Under the pieces are notes generated by a model that made no database searches, was not told where the DNA came from, and saw only the letters and a list, made by a program, of their open reading frames with translations. The position numbers and the translations under genes are program-made. Source: Elymus sibiricus (lineage: Eukaryota > Streptophyta > Magnoliopsida > Poales > Poaceae). Taken from it: a stretch of DNA of 64,000 nucleotides. The stretch is taken from NCBI GenBank assembly GCA_039707655.1, contig CM077672.1, positions 199,740,537 to 199,804,536 of the forward strand, written 5' to 3'. Positions 45,511-57,148 of this stretch are shown one piece after another (position 1 is the stretch's first letter; the number at the start of each line of letters is the position of its first letter).

Positions 45511-46609
45511 GTTGCGCACTTTACCCACACTATGAAGCTCCTCGTCCCGTACCTCGGTACACTTCCCCTTTGGGTGGACCGGTGCTGCTCCAACGAAACT
45601 TGCCTAACCCGTGACTCCCCCACCGTACCACCGACAATCATCCTCCCCCGGAGTCATGCCCGGGGTGGCCCCTGTGTCACCCCGTGACACCTGCCACCGT
45701 CGTGGCCAAACAAAACTGTCCCAAACGGGGACTCCCGGGCTAAACAAATAACTGGGCTCACAAGGTTATCGCCGCCTACCGGGCCAGGGTAGCACGCGCG
45801 CATAACCTTCCCTCTTTGGTGGTACCGGTAAGAGAGAACAAGGCTAGACAAAGTCAAGGCCGTCCCATACCGGCAAATGTGGCTGCACGGGTAAGCTCGG
45901 TTCGGTGGCACTATGACTTGATCCCATCGATGACGGAGGAGGTTTAATTTATAAGTTCAATTTAACATCTCCATCATCTTACCATAACATCAACATTTAT
46001 GAGCGGGAACAATCCCTTAACAACAACATAACAAAACTATAACAATATTGCCAATCATGGCATGAGATCAAATCATAGCACTAACATGACAATGGTGTTA
46101 AAAGTATTGTTACTAGCATGGGAAAATATGACATGAAAGCAATTCATGATATCATATGGTAAATAACACTAGTATCTAGCACAGATGAAATAACAGGGCT
46201 ACGGCAGTGCAGACTAACAGATGATCCGAAATATACGGCAACACACACACAGGGTGCAAGCAAAGTCATCACGCAAGTTCGAAGCTCATGATAAGAGGTT
46301 GGCTTGCCTTGGGTTGACGGAGTCACCGGGAAGAAGTGCGATGAGCTCGCGGAAAGATTTGCCGGAATCTCGAAGGGGCTGATTGAAGGGCAAGGGCAAA
46401 ATGGTCATTTTCACAATGTGAAAACATTATGAAAATGATACCATCGGAACGGGCTCGACGAACTGAAAACGTGGGTGTTGGATTTACCTCAGTCAGAGTT
46501 ACGGTCGCGGAGAAACGGCCGTTCGTTCGTTAAGCGGTAAAACAAACAGAAATTTGTTCATTTTAGCCCTTAACGGGTGAACGTTCACTATATAGCCCTT
46601 TCGGCCGCC

Positions 46610-47500
46610 GACTGGAAAGCGAAAGCGCATTTCGGAGTTTATGCTTTCACTGCAGAGAAAGCGTACTCCCTTCTAAAGCTGCGGGAGAATGCGTTTCTCG
46701 AACTGGAAAGCGTATTCTTGGAATTACGCCTTCACTTAAAACCGACTGGGCCCGGGCTATAGCAGCTGACGGGCGGGGCCCGCCTCATCCCTTCTCTCTC
46801 CTCCACTGGGTCATCCTCTACCTCGCGTCGGGCCAGGGGAGTGCCGCGGTTGCCGGCGCAGCCGATGACTAACAATACGGGGAGGACCGCCGTGGGGCTT
46901 GCCGGAACCGGGGCACCACACCGCCTCTGGTGGTGGTTGCGGGGCTCCGAGAGTCGCCCTATAGTGTCGTGGCTGTGGGCCGAGGCACGGTGGCCGGCGG
47001 GCGCTGGAGGTATTGCTCCGGCAGCACCTCCGCGAAGAAAATGGGAATGGCGGTGACTTTGCAGGCTCCTGGGGCGGTCGGGGACGCGGACAGGGAGGAG
47101 GGGAAGGGCCGGGGTGCTTGGCTTGGCCAAGGGAGATCGGCGGCGGGGCTTCGGGCATAGCAGGGGCAAGGGAGCTCCGGGGTGTGAGGGGGAGAGCTAC
47201 GAGGCTCGCTGGTGCTCGGGAGAGGCTCGGGGCACGCTTATATAGCCGAGGGAGGGGCTACGCGACGACGGCCGAGGCTTCCAGGCGCGCGGCGAGGTGG
47301 CGGCGCTTCGGCGGTCGGCCGAAGCGTCCACGGCTAGGGGACGAGGGGGAGAAGACTCCAGGCAGTCCACGCGTGCGGTGGGCAGCTCGCCGGCGCGCCC
47401 GGACGAGATGGAACCCACTAGAGGTGCCCTCCCAAAGACTCCAGTGCACAGAGCTCCGGTTTGGCGTGCTCCGCATGTGGTCACCGCGTGGCCACGGTAG
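46610..47500 (-). repeat. GAAAGCGTATTC block and GC-rich block of LTR C
   Basis: At 46610-46735 variants of GAAAGCGTATTC recur. From 46745 to 47500 the DNA is GC-rich, and a TATA box (CTATATAAG on the minus strand) lies at 47237-47245. Open frames on both strands have no recognisable domain. Confidence 0.6.
47237..47245 (-). promoter_or_regulatory. TATA box of LTR C
   Basis: CGGCTATATAAGCG on the minus strand, inside the GC-rich block; a likely core promoter. Confidence 0.55.
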
Positions 47501-47759
47501 TGCCACGCCCCACACGTTGCCAAATCGTGTCTAGGGTGTTCTACACACATCACTGAGTTTACTAGTGCAGCTAGATAGGACGGAAGAGGTCTGGTGTGAC
47601 TGCACCAAGGTCAAACTGGTTCTAGAAGGAAAGTTTGCACATGTGGTGTGGCCACCACAGTGCTCCTCTTGGCCTGATCTTAGGCAAGGGTCAATCATCT
47701 ACCAAGGTAGTCATGCTGGCAAGCTTTCAGTACAAATGGACAACTCTAGATGGTACTTC

Positions 47760-48546
47760 CTTCACAAAGCACCAAACTGGCCAGAAATATGAATGAGGAT
47801 GCTGGGGTCAAATGGCTAGATAAAATTAGCTGATTTTTGTTGTAGAGTGATGATATGGTCATGAGAGATAGCTGGAAAAGTTTCAGCTCAAATTGATCAC
47901 CATATGGGTACTTCCTTCACAGAGATTCAATCTGAACGGAAACTTAGATAATTTACTAGGGAAGATTGGCTAGATGAAATGGGCTGGGTTTTGGTATCCA
48001 GAGGTGGTTTATCATTGTTAACCACCCTGAAAAATCTCAGCCCAAAAAGATCAAGGGAACAAGCACTTCCTTTGCAAACTAGAAATCTGGACAGAATTTG
48101 CAAATGGATGTTGTGCTCAAAATTTGAATTGTGGAACTTTGGATATTGATGGAAATGGTGAATATATGGGTAGGATAAGCTCCACAAATTATTTGGGCTT
48201 TTTCCTAGCTACCAAAATGGTAGTTCCTTTGGAAAAGCCCCAAATTGAAATATTGGCTATAAATAGGAAAATGCAATTTCCCTTATTTAATTATGGCCAA
48301 TATTTTTGTGAGAGCTCAATATGATCACAAAGGATATCTCCACAAGTTTTCATGAACTTTGGAGATGGATAGATATTTTTCTGGATTTAATTCCTCAGAA
48401 AGGTAGAAAGAGGAATTAATTCTAGATGAAAAATATTGCATATGACTTGGCAATATTTTTGCACATCTAGGGTTTATGGATGAAGGAGGGTCTCTAGAAA
48501 TTTTGGGAGGATTGACAGAGCAAGGAAAATGATAGCTCCTTTGTAA
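47760..48546 (-). repeat. 155-bp periodic repeats in LTR C
   Basis: CTTCACAA-type motifs start at 47760, 47915 and 48070 (spacing 155 and 155). Weaker forms follow at 48237 and 48539. Confidence 0.6.
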
Positions 48547-48784
48547 ACACAAAGGCAGGATTTCCATTTCCAATATTTTGGAACTAGGGTTTGAATGAGA
48601 TTCGGGGTTTACTGACAGAAGCTTGACTGGCATAGAAGCATGGGAAAGATATGGAGAGATTGAGGATTGTCTGGATTCACCTGGTCACTCACCAGATTCT
48701 AGATGAAAAATTTTGGGAGAGAAAAGCTAGGAAGGAATAACAGCACAAAAATCGGTAACCCGATTTTTGGGGTGTTACAACTAA

Positions 48785-49630
48785 GCATGTTTAAGTGGCT
48801 AACTTCCGAGTACAAGAATTAAGATGAGCATACTACGCATAACGGTCGCAAGTTTAATATGATCAAGAAGTGATCCTGAACACCTACTTACAGTTCAATC
48901 ATAACCCCACCGTGTTCTCTTCCCGAACTTACTCGGAAAGAGACCATCATGGTTACGCACATAGTTGGTGTATTTTATTAGAATTAGTGTCAAGTTCTCT
49001 ACAACAGGAGGTTATAAATTTCCAAGTCGCCACATAACCGCGCGCACGACTTCACGAAAGATTTCACCCTGCAGGGGTGCTCCAAGTAGTCCATTATAAA
49101 TTACCACACGCATTCGATGGAACATCCTCACACCATGATAACACGATGCTTACGATAAGGAATCCCGGTGGACAAGCCACTCGTAACAGGCAAAACTAAA
49201 CCAGCAAGACCTCCCGGTGAGCCAGATCCGTGTCTAGAGCCGCGTGCACTCTATCTACGGGCATCGTCCATCTATGCTAAGTGGACGGTAGCCAAAAGAA
49301 CCCGAGTTGCCCCGAGGCGGCTCCGCCGACCGCTAGGTAGGTGGACCAACGGTTGTGTTTTGCCGCTGGCCCGAGTTATGTTGGAATTAAAAGAGTCCCT
49401 GAGGTGGCAACCCTCTATGCATTAATTATTAGGTTCATGTTGGCAAATGTCAAAACTTAAATTGGGCCTTGCTGGAGAAGTCTTATCCTAAAACAAGTGA
49501 TCAGGGGGGTTCCCATATGCCCCACATGTGTTAGAAGCGCTCATCAAGGAACATAACACCGGTATTACGGAAACTAGGGCGGCATGAGTGGAACAAAACA
49601 CTTGGCAAAAGGCCGAGCCTTCTAGACACA
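48785..49630 (-). repeat. Solo LTR B, middle segment
   Basis: This contains one member of the paired palindromes, CCCTGCAGGG at 49067-49076. The second is degenerate here. It ends at the ACACA target of element D. Confidence 0.8.
49067..49076 (-). promoter_or_regulatory. CCCTGCAGGG palindrome in solo LTR B
   Basis: A perfect ten-base palindrome; its usual partner is degenerate in this LTR. Confidence 0.5.
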
Positions 49631-49876
49631 TGTAACACCCCGATTTTTGGCCCTTTCTTTTTCTTTTGGTTTTCTTCGAATTTTTATTTGGAGTTCTTTT
49701 TCCGTGGCTATGTGGTCTTAAAACCTGGGGAGATCATCTCTTCTTCTTCTCCCGAGTGGCTAGTCAGTCTCAAATATTTCCCAAGGCCATGTCATTTCCA
49801 TCTTAGCCCAACCCTAATATTTATTTTTTGGGAATATTCCTTTTTCTATTAAAGGAATAACCCTATTTGCCCTAGG

Positions 49877-50661
49877 TTGTGAAGCAACCTATATTTATGT
49901 CATTCCAAAAATTCCCACAAAATTCTCATAAATTCTTTGGCTCATATCTCCCACCAATATGCCAAAACCCATCCTTTCCTAGTTAAAAAATAATTCAGGA
50001 ATATTCATTTTCCATTCTGTCCAGAATGGCACTTTGTGAAGGAAGTGCTATCTATCTTTTCTTGATTGCCCTCAAAATTTTTGGGCACTCTCTCATATCC
50101 AAATTATTGCCACATGCCAAAATTCAATTTCATTTGCCTAGTAAATCTTCCTCAGCAAATTTCCAAAGTTTCTATCCAGAGAGAAGCTTTGTGAAGGAAG
50201 TACTAGCTAGGCTTATCCAAATGAGTTGAAATTTTGGTAGATCATTTATATGATCAAATAATTACTCTCCACCAAATTTCATCTCCATCCAACAGTCTAT
50301 GTGAGCACACCTTCAAATCTAGGTTTCTGGTCACAATTTCAGTTTGTGAAGCAACTATATTATATATTGCTTCAAAAATTCTGAAATTAATCCAGGACCT
50401 AAATGTCCCTATATCATTTGAGCATGCCAAAATTCACATCATTTTGCCAAGCCATTTTCTCTGCAAAATTCCCCCAAGTTTCTGTCCAGTGTGGATCATT
50501 GTGAAGGAAGTACCATTTATACTCATCCAAATGGGATGAAATTTTTATGGTACCTTCATATGCCCAAATCATCATCCTCCAACAATTTTCAGCTCAACAC
50601 AATCAACCATGTGAGTGCTACTTCCTGATCTAGATTCTGGCCAATTTTTGCAGTTGTAAAG
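49877..50661 (+). repeat. 155-bp periodic array in element D 5' LTR
   Basis: TTGTGAAG, or TTGTAAAG in the last unit, starts at 49877, 50034, 50189, 50344, 50499 and 50654, with spacings of 157, 155, 155, 155 and 155. Motifs alternate between a GAAGGAAGT and a GAAGCAACT form. Confidence 0.8.
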
Positions 50662-50929
50662 CAACTGCACTCAAACCTTGTCCAAATGACCTCAAAACCC
50701 ACACGATCATAGTCCTTCCTACCCTAAGCCTCTGTGGCATCCTGGTTACTCCTTATACCCTCCCATTTGATCACTACTTCATGCCTAAGTTTGCAGCAGC
50801 AAACTTCAGTCGACCCCTCCCATCAACCCACAGTAGGTTTCTTCGAGCTATCACTTCAGGGAGGCCCCACTCAGCAAGTACTACGCGGTAGACACCTTTT
50901 TGCAGTCGCGCGTGCCCTCAGAGCACCAG

Positions 50930-51955
50930 GCCACGCGGTGACTGCGTGATTAGCATGCCTTGGCCGCGCTCTCAGCATCGTTTGCTTTGGGCCCCTTCTC
51001 CCCGGCCGTCTCTGCTCGTCCCCTGGTGCCGTCCACCCTCCTCCACCGCTCACGTAACACCCTGGCCCCTCTCCCCCTCCTCTCTCTTGCCCTTTACGTC
51101 GCGGCGACCCCGTCCGGGAGTAGACCGCGTCTGCTCCACCACGGCCGGTCGACCACGCCGTCCCACATCTTCTCAAGCACGCCGAACTCTCCCCGCACCA
51201 CGAGAACCCCTCCTGGACCAGTCACCCTCGCTTCTCCGCATGTCCCCAAGCCTGGCACGTGTCGCCATGGCCATGGCTCCACTCCGGCTATTTAAGCCGC
51301 TCCCGAGCCTCCCCGAGCAGCCAAGCCTCCTCTCCTCACTCCCAGCAGCATCCCCGACCACTCCCTCGAGCTCAAGTAGCTATCCTGCCCTCTAATGGCT
51401 ACCATGGCCGCCTCTACCGTCCGCCTAAATTTGCTCAATGCCGGCCTCCTCCCCTGCTCCTTCCTCCACCTGAGAGACCCTCAATGCTCTCCGGAGCTCC
51501 CCGCATATAGCCTCGTCCTCCGGTGGCCTGTAGCCACCGCACCCAACAACGGTTGAAGCCGCCGTCCGCCATCGTCGAGGGGGCACGCGCTCCCGCCCTC
51601 CCCGAGCTCCGTCTCACACCTGGGTGGATGCGGCGTGGCATGCCGAGCTCGCCGGTAGCCCGAGCGCCGGCAGTCGCCGCCCGACTCCGCCGTTTCCCTG
51701 GCCAGGAGCGGGATCAAGAGGAAGAAGGAGATGCTGACTTGGCCAGGTGGGCCCCACCTCCCGTGGCCCCCACCAGTCAACCGCACGAGGAGTCAACCCC
51801 GGGCCCGCGCAGATTTAAGTGGAGACGTATTCTCCGAAATACATCTTCGCTTAATGAAAGCGCATTCAGTCGTGGCTGCGGGCGAGAGTACGCTTTCCTT
51901 TGCCAGAAAGCGTATTCTTCAGAATGCGTTTTCTGTTTAAACCCAGCCAGCCGAA
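50930..51955 (+). repeat. GC-rich block and GAAAGCGTATTC block of element D 5' LTR
   Basis: CpG-rich DNA up to about 51800, then GAAAGCGTATTC-type repeats at 51824-51955. Short open frames on both strands lack any recognised domain. Confidence 0.6.
51289..51296 (+). promoter_or_regulatory. TATA-like box of element D 5' LTR
   Basis: CGGCTATTTAAGCCGC within CpG-rich DNA. By position it is the likely LTR promoter, with a C/T-rich leader after it. Confidence 0.5.
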
Positions 51956-53130
51956 ACCTTTATATTGCGAACGTTCACTGGTTAAGAGCAGAAATGAATA
52001 AGTTTTTATTTGATTTCTGCCTAATGAACGAACGTCCGTATCTCGGCAACCGTAACTCCGAATCAGGTGATTCGAAAGCCCACGATCTCAGTTCATCGAG
52101 CCCGTTCTGATGGTATCATTTTCATGAGGTTGTCACACTAGGAAAATGACCATTTTGCCCTTGCCCTTAAAACAGCTTCGCCGAGAGGGAAACTTTTTCG
52201 GCGATTCTTTCCGAGAGTTCATCGCACCTCTCCCCGGTGAATCCTTCATCCCCAGGCAAGCCACACTAGCCACTTGCATGATGGCATTGCAGTAGCCATG
52301 GTTTTAACTTGAATATTTAAATAATTGTTTGCTCATTTTCTGACTTTCTTAATTTTTTCGGATATGCTCGTGAATCCATGTCCATGCTTATGCCACGTTC
52401 ATTTTCATTTAGTAAGTAATATGATTAATTGCTAATGATATTCTTGTCATGTTTTATTCTGGTAATTATTTCATGCTAGTGATAATGATATGCCCACATG
52501 CAGTATTCTCATCCGTTATGAAAGTACTTGTCATCGTTATGCTATGCTCATTTGCATCCCGTAGAATAAATGTTTTATCATCGATCATATTATGATGTTA
52601 AATGGTTATGTTGCCCATCCATGGTTACACTGATATTATGCTCATATGCATTGTTATTTCATCATGTTATTATGACACAGCTCACCACTATTCAAGTTGA
52701 ACCTGACATTAATCGAACTTGAACAAATCTGTTGGCTGAGTCATGGTGCCAGCGAATCGAGCTAACCAGTGCAGCCACACTTGCCTTATGGGAGGCCCTG
52801 ATTCAGTCTATTGTCATGCCTCTCGCCAGTGCCTCCAACTAGGGAAGGTTATGGGCGCGCGCTACCCTGATCAGGTAGGCGGCCATAAGCCTTGTGCCCG
52901 AGTTGTTTGCGCGTGGTTGTCCCCGTTTGGGACGAGTTTGTTTTGGGCCACAAAGGTGGCGGATGTCACGAGTTGACATCGGGGCGACCCAGGACATAGC
53001 CCAAAGGGGAGTTTGTCGGGAGTGGCCGGGAGAGGGTCATGCAATAGATTGATTTTGTCGGAATGTCGTTGGTCCACCCGAATGGGAGCACGAGGCCATG
53101 AGTTCCGTAGTGTGGGTACGGTGTACTAAC

Positions 53131-53158
53131 CTCTGCAGAGTGTATAATCTATCGATAG
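53131..53158 (+). promoter_or_regulatory. Paired palindromes in element D 5' LTR
   Basis: CTCTGCAGAG (53131-53140) and CTATCGATAG (53149-53158), both perfect, lie eight bases apart. Confidence 0.7.
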
Positions 53159-53603
53159 CCGCGTCCTCGGTCATGGACACAGTTCATAGTAGGTCACACT
53201 ATGGGTCAACAGAAATAATAACCTGGATAATAAACAACCCCGGTTCGATGAGGAAAGAAGTTGGTTGATCTTTATGTGGTCACGAGATGATCACGATGGT
53301 ATTCTTGATGACGGTTGATCATGAGGTGATCGTGGGATGATCACGATGCTAAGTTTGTGGTTACGAGATAACCTCCGAGCAGAGTAAGTTAGTCCATGAG
53401 ACCTTAAACGTCGACCCCCTTGCATGCTAGTATCATCATGTTCATGTCATGAATTATATGTACATGACATACTCATGTTGTTGCCATGCTCATATTGTTG
53501 CCATGCTCATGTTGTTCTAGTAGTATCGTGTTCATCTTTGATGATTAACTTGTAAATGTCATGCTGTTGTATGTCTTGATTGCTTTGGTTGCTGTGTGCT
53601 TGC

Positions 53604-53622
53604 GAGTACATTCAAAGTACTC
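53604..53622 (+). promoter_or_regulatory. GAGTAC/GTACTC stem-loop in element D 5' LTR
   Basis: Six-base arms and a seven-base loop, 361 bases before the LTR end. Confidence 0.65.
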
Positions 53623-53988
53623 ACCTGGCGTGTCATGCCAGATTGCTGGTGATGCCGTGATTGCTTGTTTGTCGAGGACCCCGAGGTTGTGCTCTAGGAT
53701 GCGTCCCAGCCAGAGTCCCTGCGGAGTGGAGTTCATCATCGTAGTCATTGTTCCGCTGTTAGAATTTATTCCGCTATGAGATGTTCCGCTGCTAGCATAG
53801 AACTACCTTAGCAGGCGAAGTATCGCCGTACCCCTGTAACCTTTGTTATATCGGACCCTTGTAACCGTATTACTTCTAATAAAAAGCTGATTTGTTCTAT
53901 GCCAAGCAGTCCCGTATTCCAGAAGACTTGATCTCTGGGCTGGAATACGGAGTGTTCCGGTCTCTCTGAGCCGGAGTCCCACAGCGAT

Positions 53989-54000
53989 TGGTATCAGAGC
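53989..54000 (+). promoter_or_regulatory. Element D primer-binding site, tRNA-iMet type
   Basis: TGGTATCAGAGC, five bases (GCGAT) after the LTR end. Confidence 0.92.
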
Positions 54001-55139
54001 AGGTCTGGCTGTAGGACGCCCTAGTCAGCGCGAGTGTTAGAAACCGGTAGTGTAGTGTCTAGTCGGTTTGCTGCACTTGGTTATTGCATTTGTTTGCTGC
54101 ATAGCATGCATATAGACTTATTATCTTGTCACTAACGGTTGATCTTGTGAGTGTAGGTGGCATCGTTTTCGATCCACTACCTGCACCCTTCAGTTTTTCA
54201 TACTTGCTCGTTGGTGTTTGGCGTCATCTCTGTCCCAGCGGAGTGCTGCCATGGTACCTTGTGGTGTCGATCACTTGCAGGATTAATGCACAGGTATCGC
54301 ACCAATATTTTCTCTTCAGCCACACCTATCGTTTCGGTGATAGACATGTTTCTACCCCGGATCTTGGCATCCAACCCGTCGCCTTGGCAACCCTTACTGA
54401 TCTTTGCTATCAGAAAAGGGCAATGTCAGCAAACCCTGATTTCCACCGCTATCCTACCCTATCCCCCATTCCCTGGACAAGTACGGTTCCCTTCCGTACT
54501 CTTGATGATGATGTGGTCGTGACATCCGTGTCTCACTACATGATCACCGAGTCCGTCCTCCCCTTCGAGCCCTTCCAGATGCAACCAGTGCCAAGCCAGC
54601 TCTTGGTGTAGCTCTGTTTACACCAACCTCTCCACACGTTGATTCACTTTTGTGCACACCGCCACAGCATCTTAGACCGTAGTACCGGAGTTTCCTCGAG
54701 AATTGTGTGCTTAAGTAAGGCATGCATAGTGAGGAGAATAGCTGTAAAATGTGATGTTGTTTGTATGTAATCATTATGCTTTGTGTGCTTTTATTCAGTC
54801 GTTTCTTTTGTTTCTTTCTTTGGGCCTTCGGTGTTACCTTATTTCCCCTTATGAAAGTTGCTCATCAACCGACACCGGACTCGAAGAATCAGTGAGGGAT
54901 TCAAATATTTGGAAGCTCAGCTAAACAGTATGGAATTATCAGTGGACTGCATGGTATTGGGAATGTCTGATCTGAATGCAAATGCTATCCTACATTGATT
55001 ATCAGCATCAAGGTTTACATCGGTGGGGCAACCTTCACAGCAGTAATGAACCAGCTGGAAGACAATCTGTGTGCAAGACAACAGTACATTTTTGGTCAAA
55101 GGAATATCAAGGGGATATATATATATATATATATATGGT

Positions 55140-55500
55140 ATTCAGTTCACATATCACAGAGAGAAGCTTCTGGTATAAGCAACCCAGTCTTCCTCCACAC
55201 CTTACCATGGAAGCTTACAAAGCAAGGTTCCGCAATCTTCCTCAGTACGATATGTGGACGACTTCCAATATGAGATACTCAGTCTTCTTCGGTAAGCTAC
55301 TGCAGAAAGCTTCCGGCATAAGGCACCGAATCTTCTCCAGTAAGCAACCAAGAGAAGAAACTTCTGAGGTACGATACCCAGTCTTCTTCAGCACGCTAGC
55401 CTGGCAAAAGCTTCGAGTGCAAGATATCCAGCCTTCCTCAGCACGCTACTCTCGATGGCTTCCAACACAAGCTATCCGGTCCTCGTCAGAACGGCACTAC
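55140..55500 (+). repeat. ~50-bp degenerate tandem repeats
   Basis: A CAGTCTTCCTC-type core followed by G-A/C-G-C-TAC recurs at about 55186, 55234, 55281, 55331, 55381, 55431 and 55480. Each lies next to an AAGCTTC-like segment. Confidence 0.65.
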
Positions 55501-55959
55501 CAACAGTCATCAAGATGTTACACAGTGATTTGGCAGTGCCTCTCAAGAATCAGATCCACAACAATTTTGTCAGAAGCAAGAATCAGTCAGGACACAAGTC
55601 TGCCTCAGGAATCAAATGCTCAGATACACATGCTTCCATATATATATATATATATTGTGAAGATGATGCCAAGGTCATGCAAGTTACTCAAATGATAATG
55701 CAAGCATGGTGAGATTCCGACAACCACATGAAATATGAAGAAAGCCAGTATACACCTCAGCCTGTTGCAAGGACTAATAGGCTATGGAGCAAGACAATTT
55801 GGAACAACAATTTGGACAGTGGATATCAAGGCCAGTTTCATCCCCACCGACAAAGTGATATCATTAACCTCTGTCACTGTCATGTATGATTGACCACAAC
55901 AGTGAGCTCTATACAAGTAACTGTGAACCTGGTATATGATCATAATGAACCCTTGCTTA

Positions 55960-56260
55960 CTTTTTCCTGGTAACGGCCCCACGCTTGTGTTCTGAGCTGC
56001 TTTTGGCCGTCCAGGGTGGATGCCGACTTTTTATTTCTCTTTTCAACAACTGGCCCGTGTTCTGAACTGCTTTTCGGCTGTCTCGGGCAGCTGTTGAGTT
56101 TCTTTTTGTAGCAGTGACCCTATGCTCTGAGCTGTTCTTCGGCCATCTTAGGGAACTGCTACATTCTTCTTATCAACACTGCCTCATGCTCTGAGCTGCT
56201 TTTCAGCCGTCGTGAGCCATGGTTGAGTTATTGCAGTAATGTCCCAGATCTGAGTTGTAA
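55960..56260 (+). repeat. ~65-bp degenerate tandem repeats
   Basis: A TTCTGAGCTGCTTTTCGGC-type core occurs at about 55989, 56059, 56124 and 56188. Each copy is followed by a CCGTC or CTGTC segment and a T-rich stretch. Confidence 0.6.
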
Positions 56261-57148
56261 AGACCGTTCTGGTGGCTACTGATTTATTTGCCGGTTTCAT
56301 GCAAAGGTTCGGATGATCATTGCCCTACAGTTAGAGCTTGAGAGATGATAAACTTGGCAGTTAATTGCTGCTGCATTGCCTGAGGATAAGGATAAGGTAT
56401 GACTGCCGAAATATTGCACTTGACAATACCTATGGTCACACGAAGGATTAAGGATATCTATGGCCAAGCTCTTTCAGCAAAAGATTCAGAAAAAGAGAAC
56501 AATAATGAAGAAGCAAGACCGGCAATACAGGTATGATAATTATGGCATGAACAACATGGTACAGATACCCAAGACAGTCTGATTCCGTATTAATCACCAT
56601 GAACACACACCCAAGGGGTCTACTTTGTTTGTAAGGGCCTCAAATCAAGGTGACAGTTGAATCGTCGATATGGATCTGAGACAAAGAAGTCAGCAAGATT
56701 TAGAACTACCTACAGGCAGTCAGATTCCGCCAAGAGAACGGTTATGATTCTCAGCAATGTTCTGAACCCAGAGGATATGCACCTACTTGAGTAACCCGAG
56801 GCAAGGAATAAATGTTTCATGTCCATCGAGGAAATTTGTTCACAACACCAGGGATACTATCAATGCTGGATAGAAGAAGGTCACGTCAATGGGGACATCA
56901 CTCCCGGACTTATGAAAAATTCCAGCCATGATAATATCAGACAAGCCAGCAGACATAAAAGAATTGAAGTCAGGCAAGGATGAACATATGAAGGAAGACC
57001 TGTCAGAATGTTGGATACAGTAAAGCAAATCACCCCAGAGCAAGGCAGTCAGTCAGATGCAATTCAGAGGGAACATCAAGGAAAAGGACACCCGAGTTGG
57101 AAACGGTCTCCTTGAGTCAGAATATTCATACTTGTTCCATGAGCAACC

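Larger units (their letters stand above)
44689..48779 (-). mobile_element. Solo LTR C, target duplication ACTAA
   Basis: A single 4,091-bp LTR is flanked by ACTAA at 44684-44688 and 48780-48784. On the minus strand it starts TGTAACACCCC (48779) and ends CGGGGTGCCACA (44689). Its block order matches the LARD-type LTR: 155-bp periodic repeats, GC-rich block with TATA box, GAAAGCGTATTC block, paired palindromes and GAGTAC stem-loop. It is clearly a related but separate family. No internal domain remains. Confidence 0.92.
49631..53983 (+). repeat. Element D 5' LTR, 4.35 kb
   Basis: It starts TGTAACACCCCGATTTTTGG and ends GTCCCACA. Order: 155-bp array, GC-rich block with TATA-like box, GAAAGCGTATTC block (51824-51955), a conserved CCGTAACTCCGAAT segment near 52050, paired palindromes and GAGTAC stem-loop. 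Confidence 0.92.

Noticed and set aside
46732..47553. Open frames of 100-170 codons on both strands
   Set aside because: GC-rich block of solo LTR C; no similarity to known proteins, and the frames are mutually overlapping.
54126..54611. LARD-encoded protein gene
   Set aside because: It begins with TTG, is broken in the second copy, and differs mostly at amino-acid-changing positions. It is kept only as a low-interest observation.
54976..55712. 239-codon frame in the LARD interior
   Set aside because: It is composed of ~50-bp repeats and AT runs, with no domain and no equivalent frame that can be checked in copy 1.
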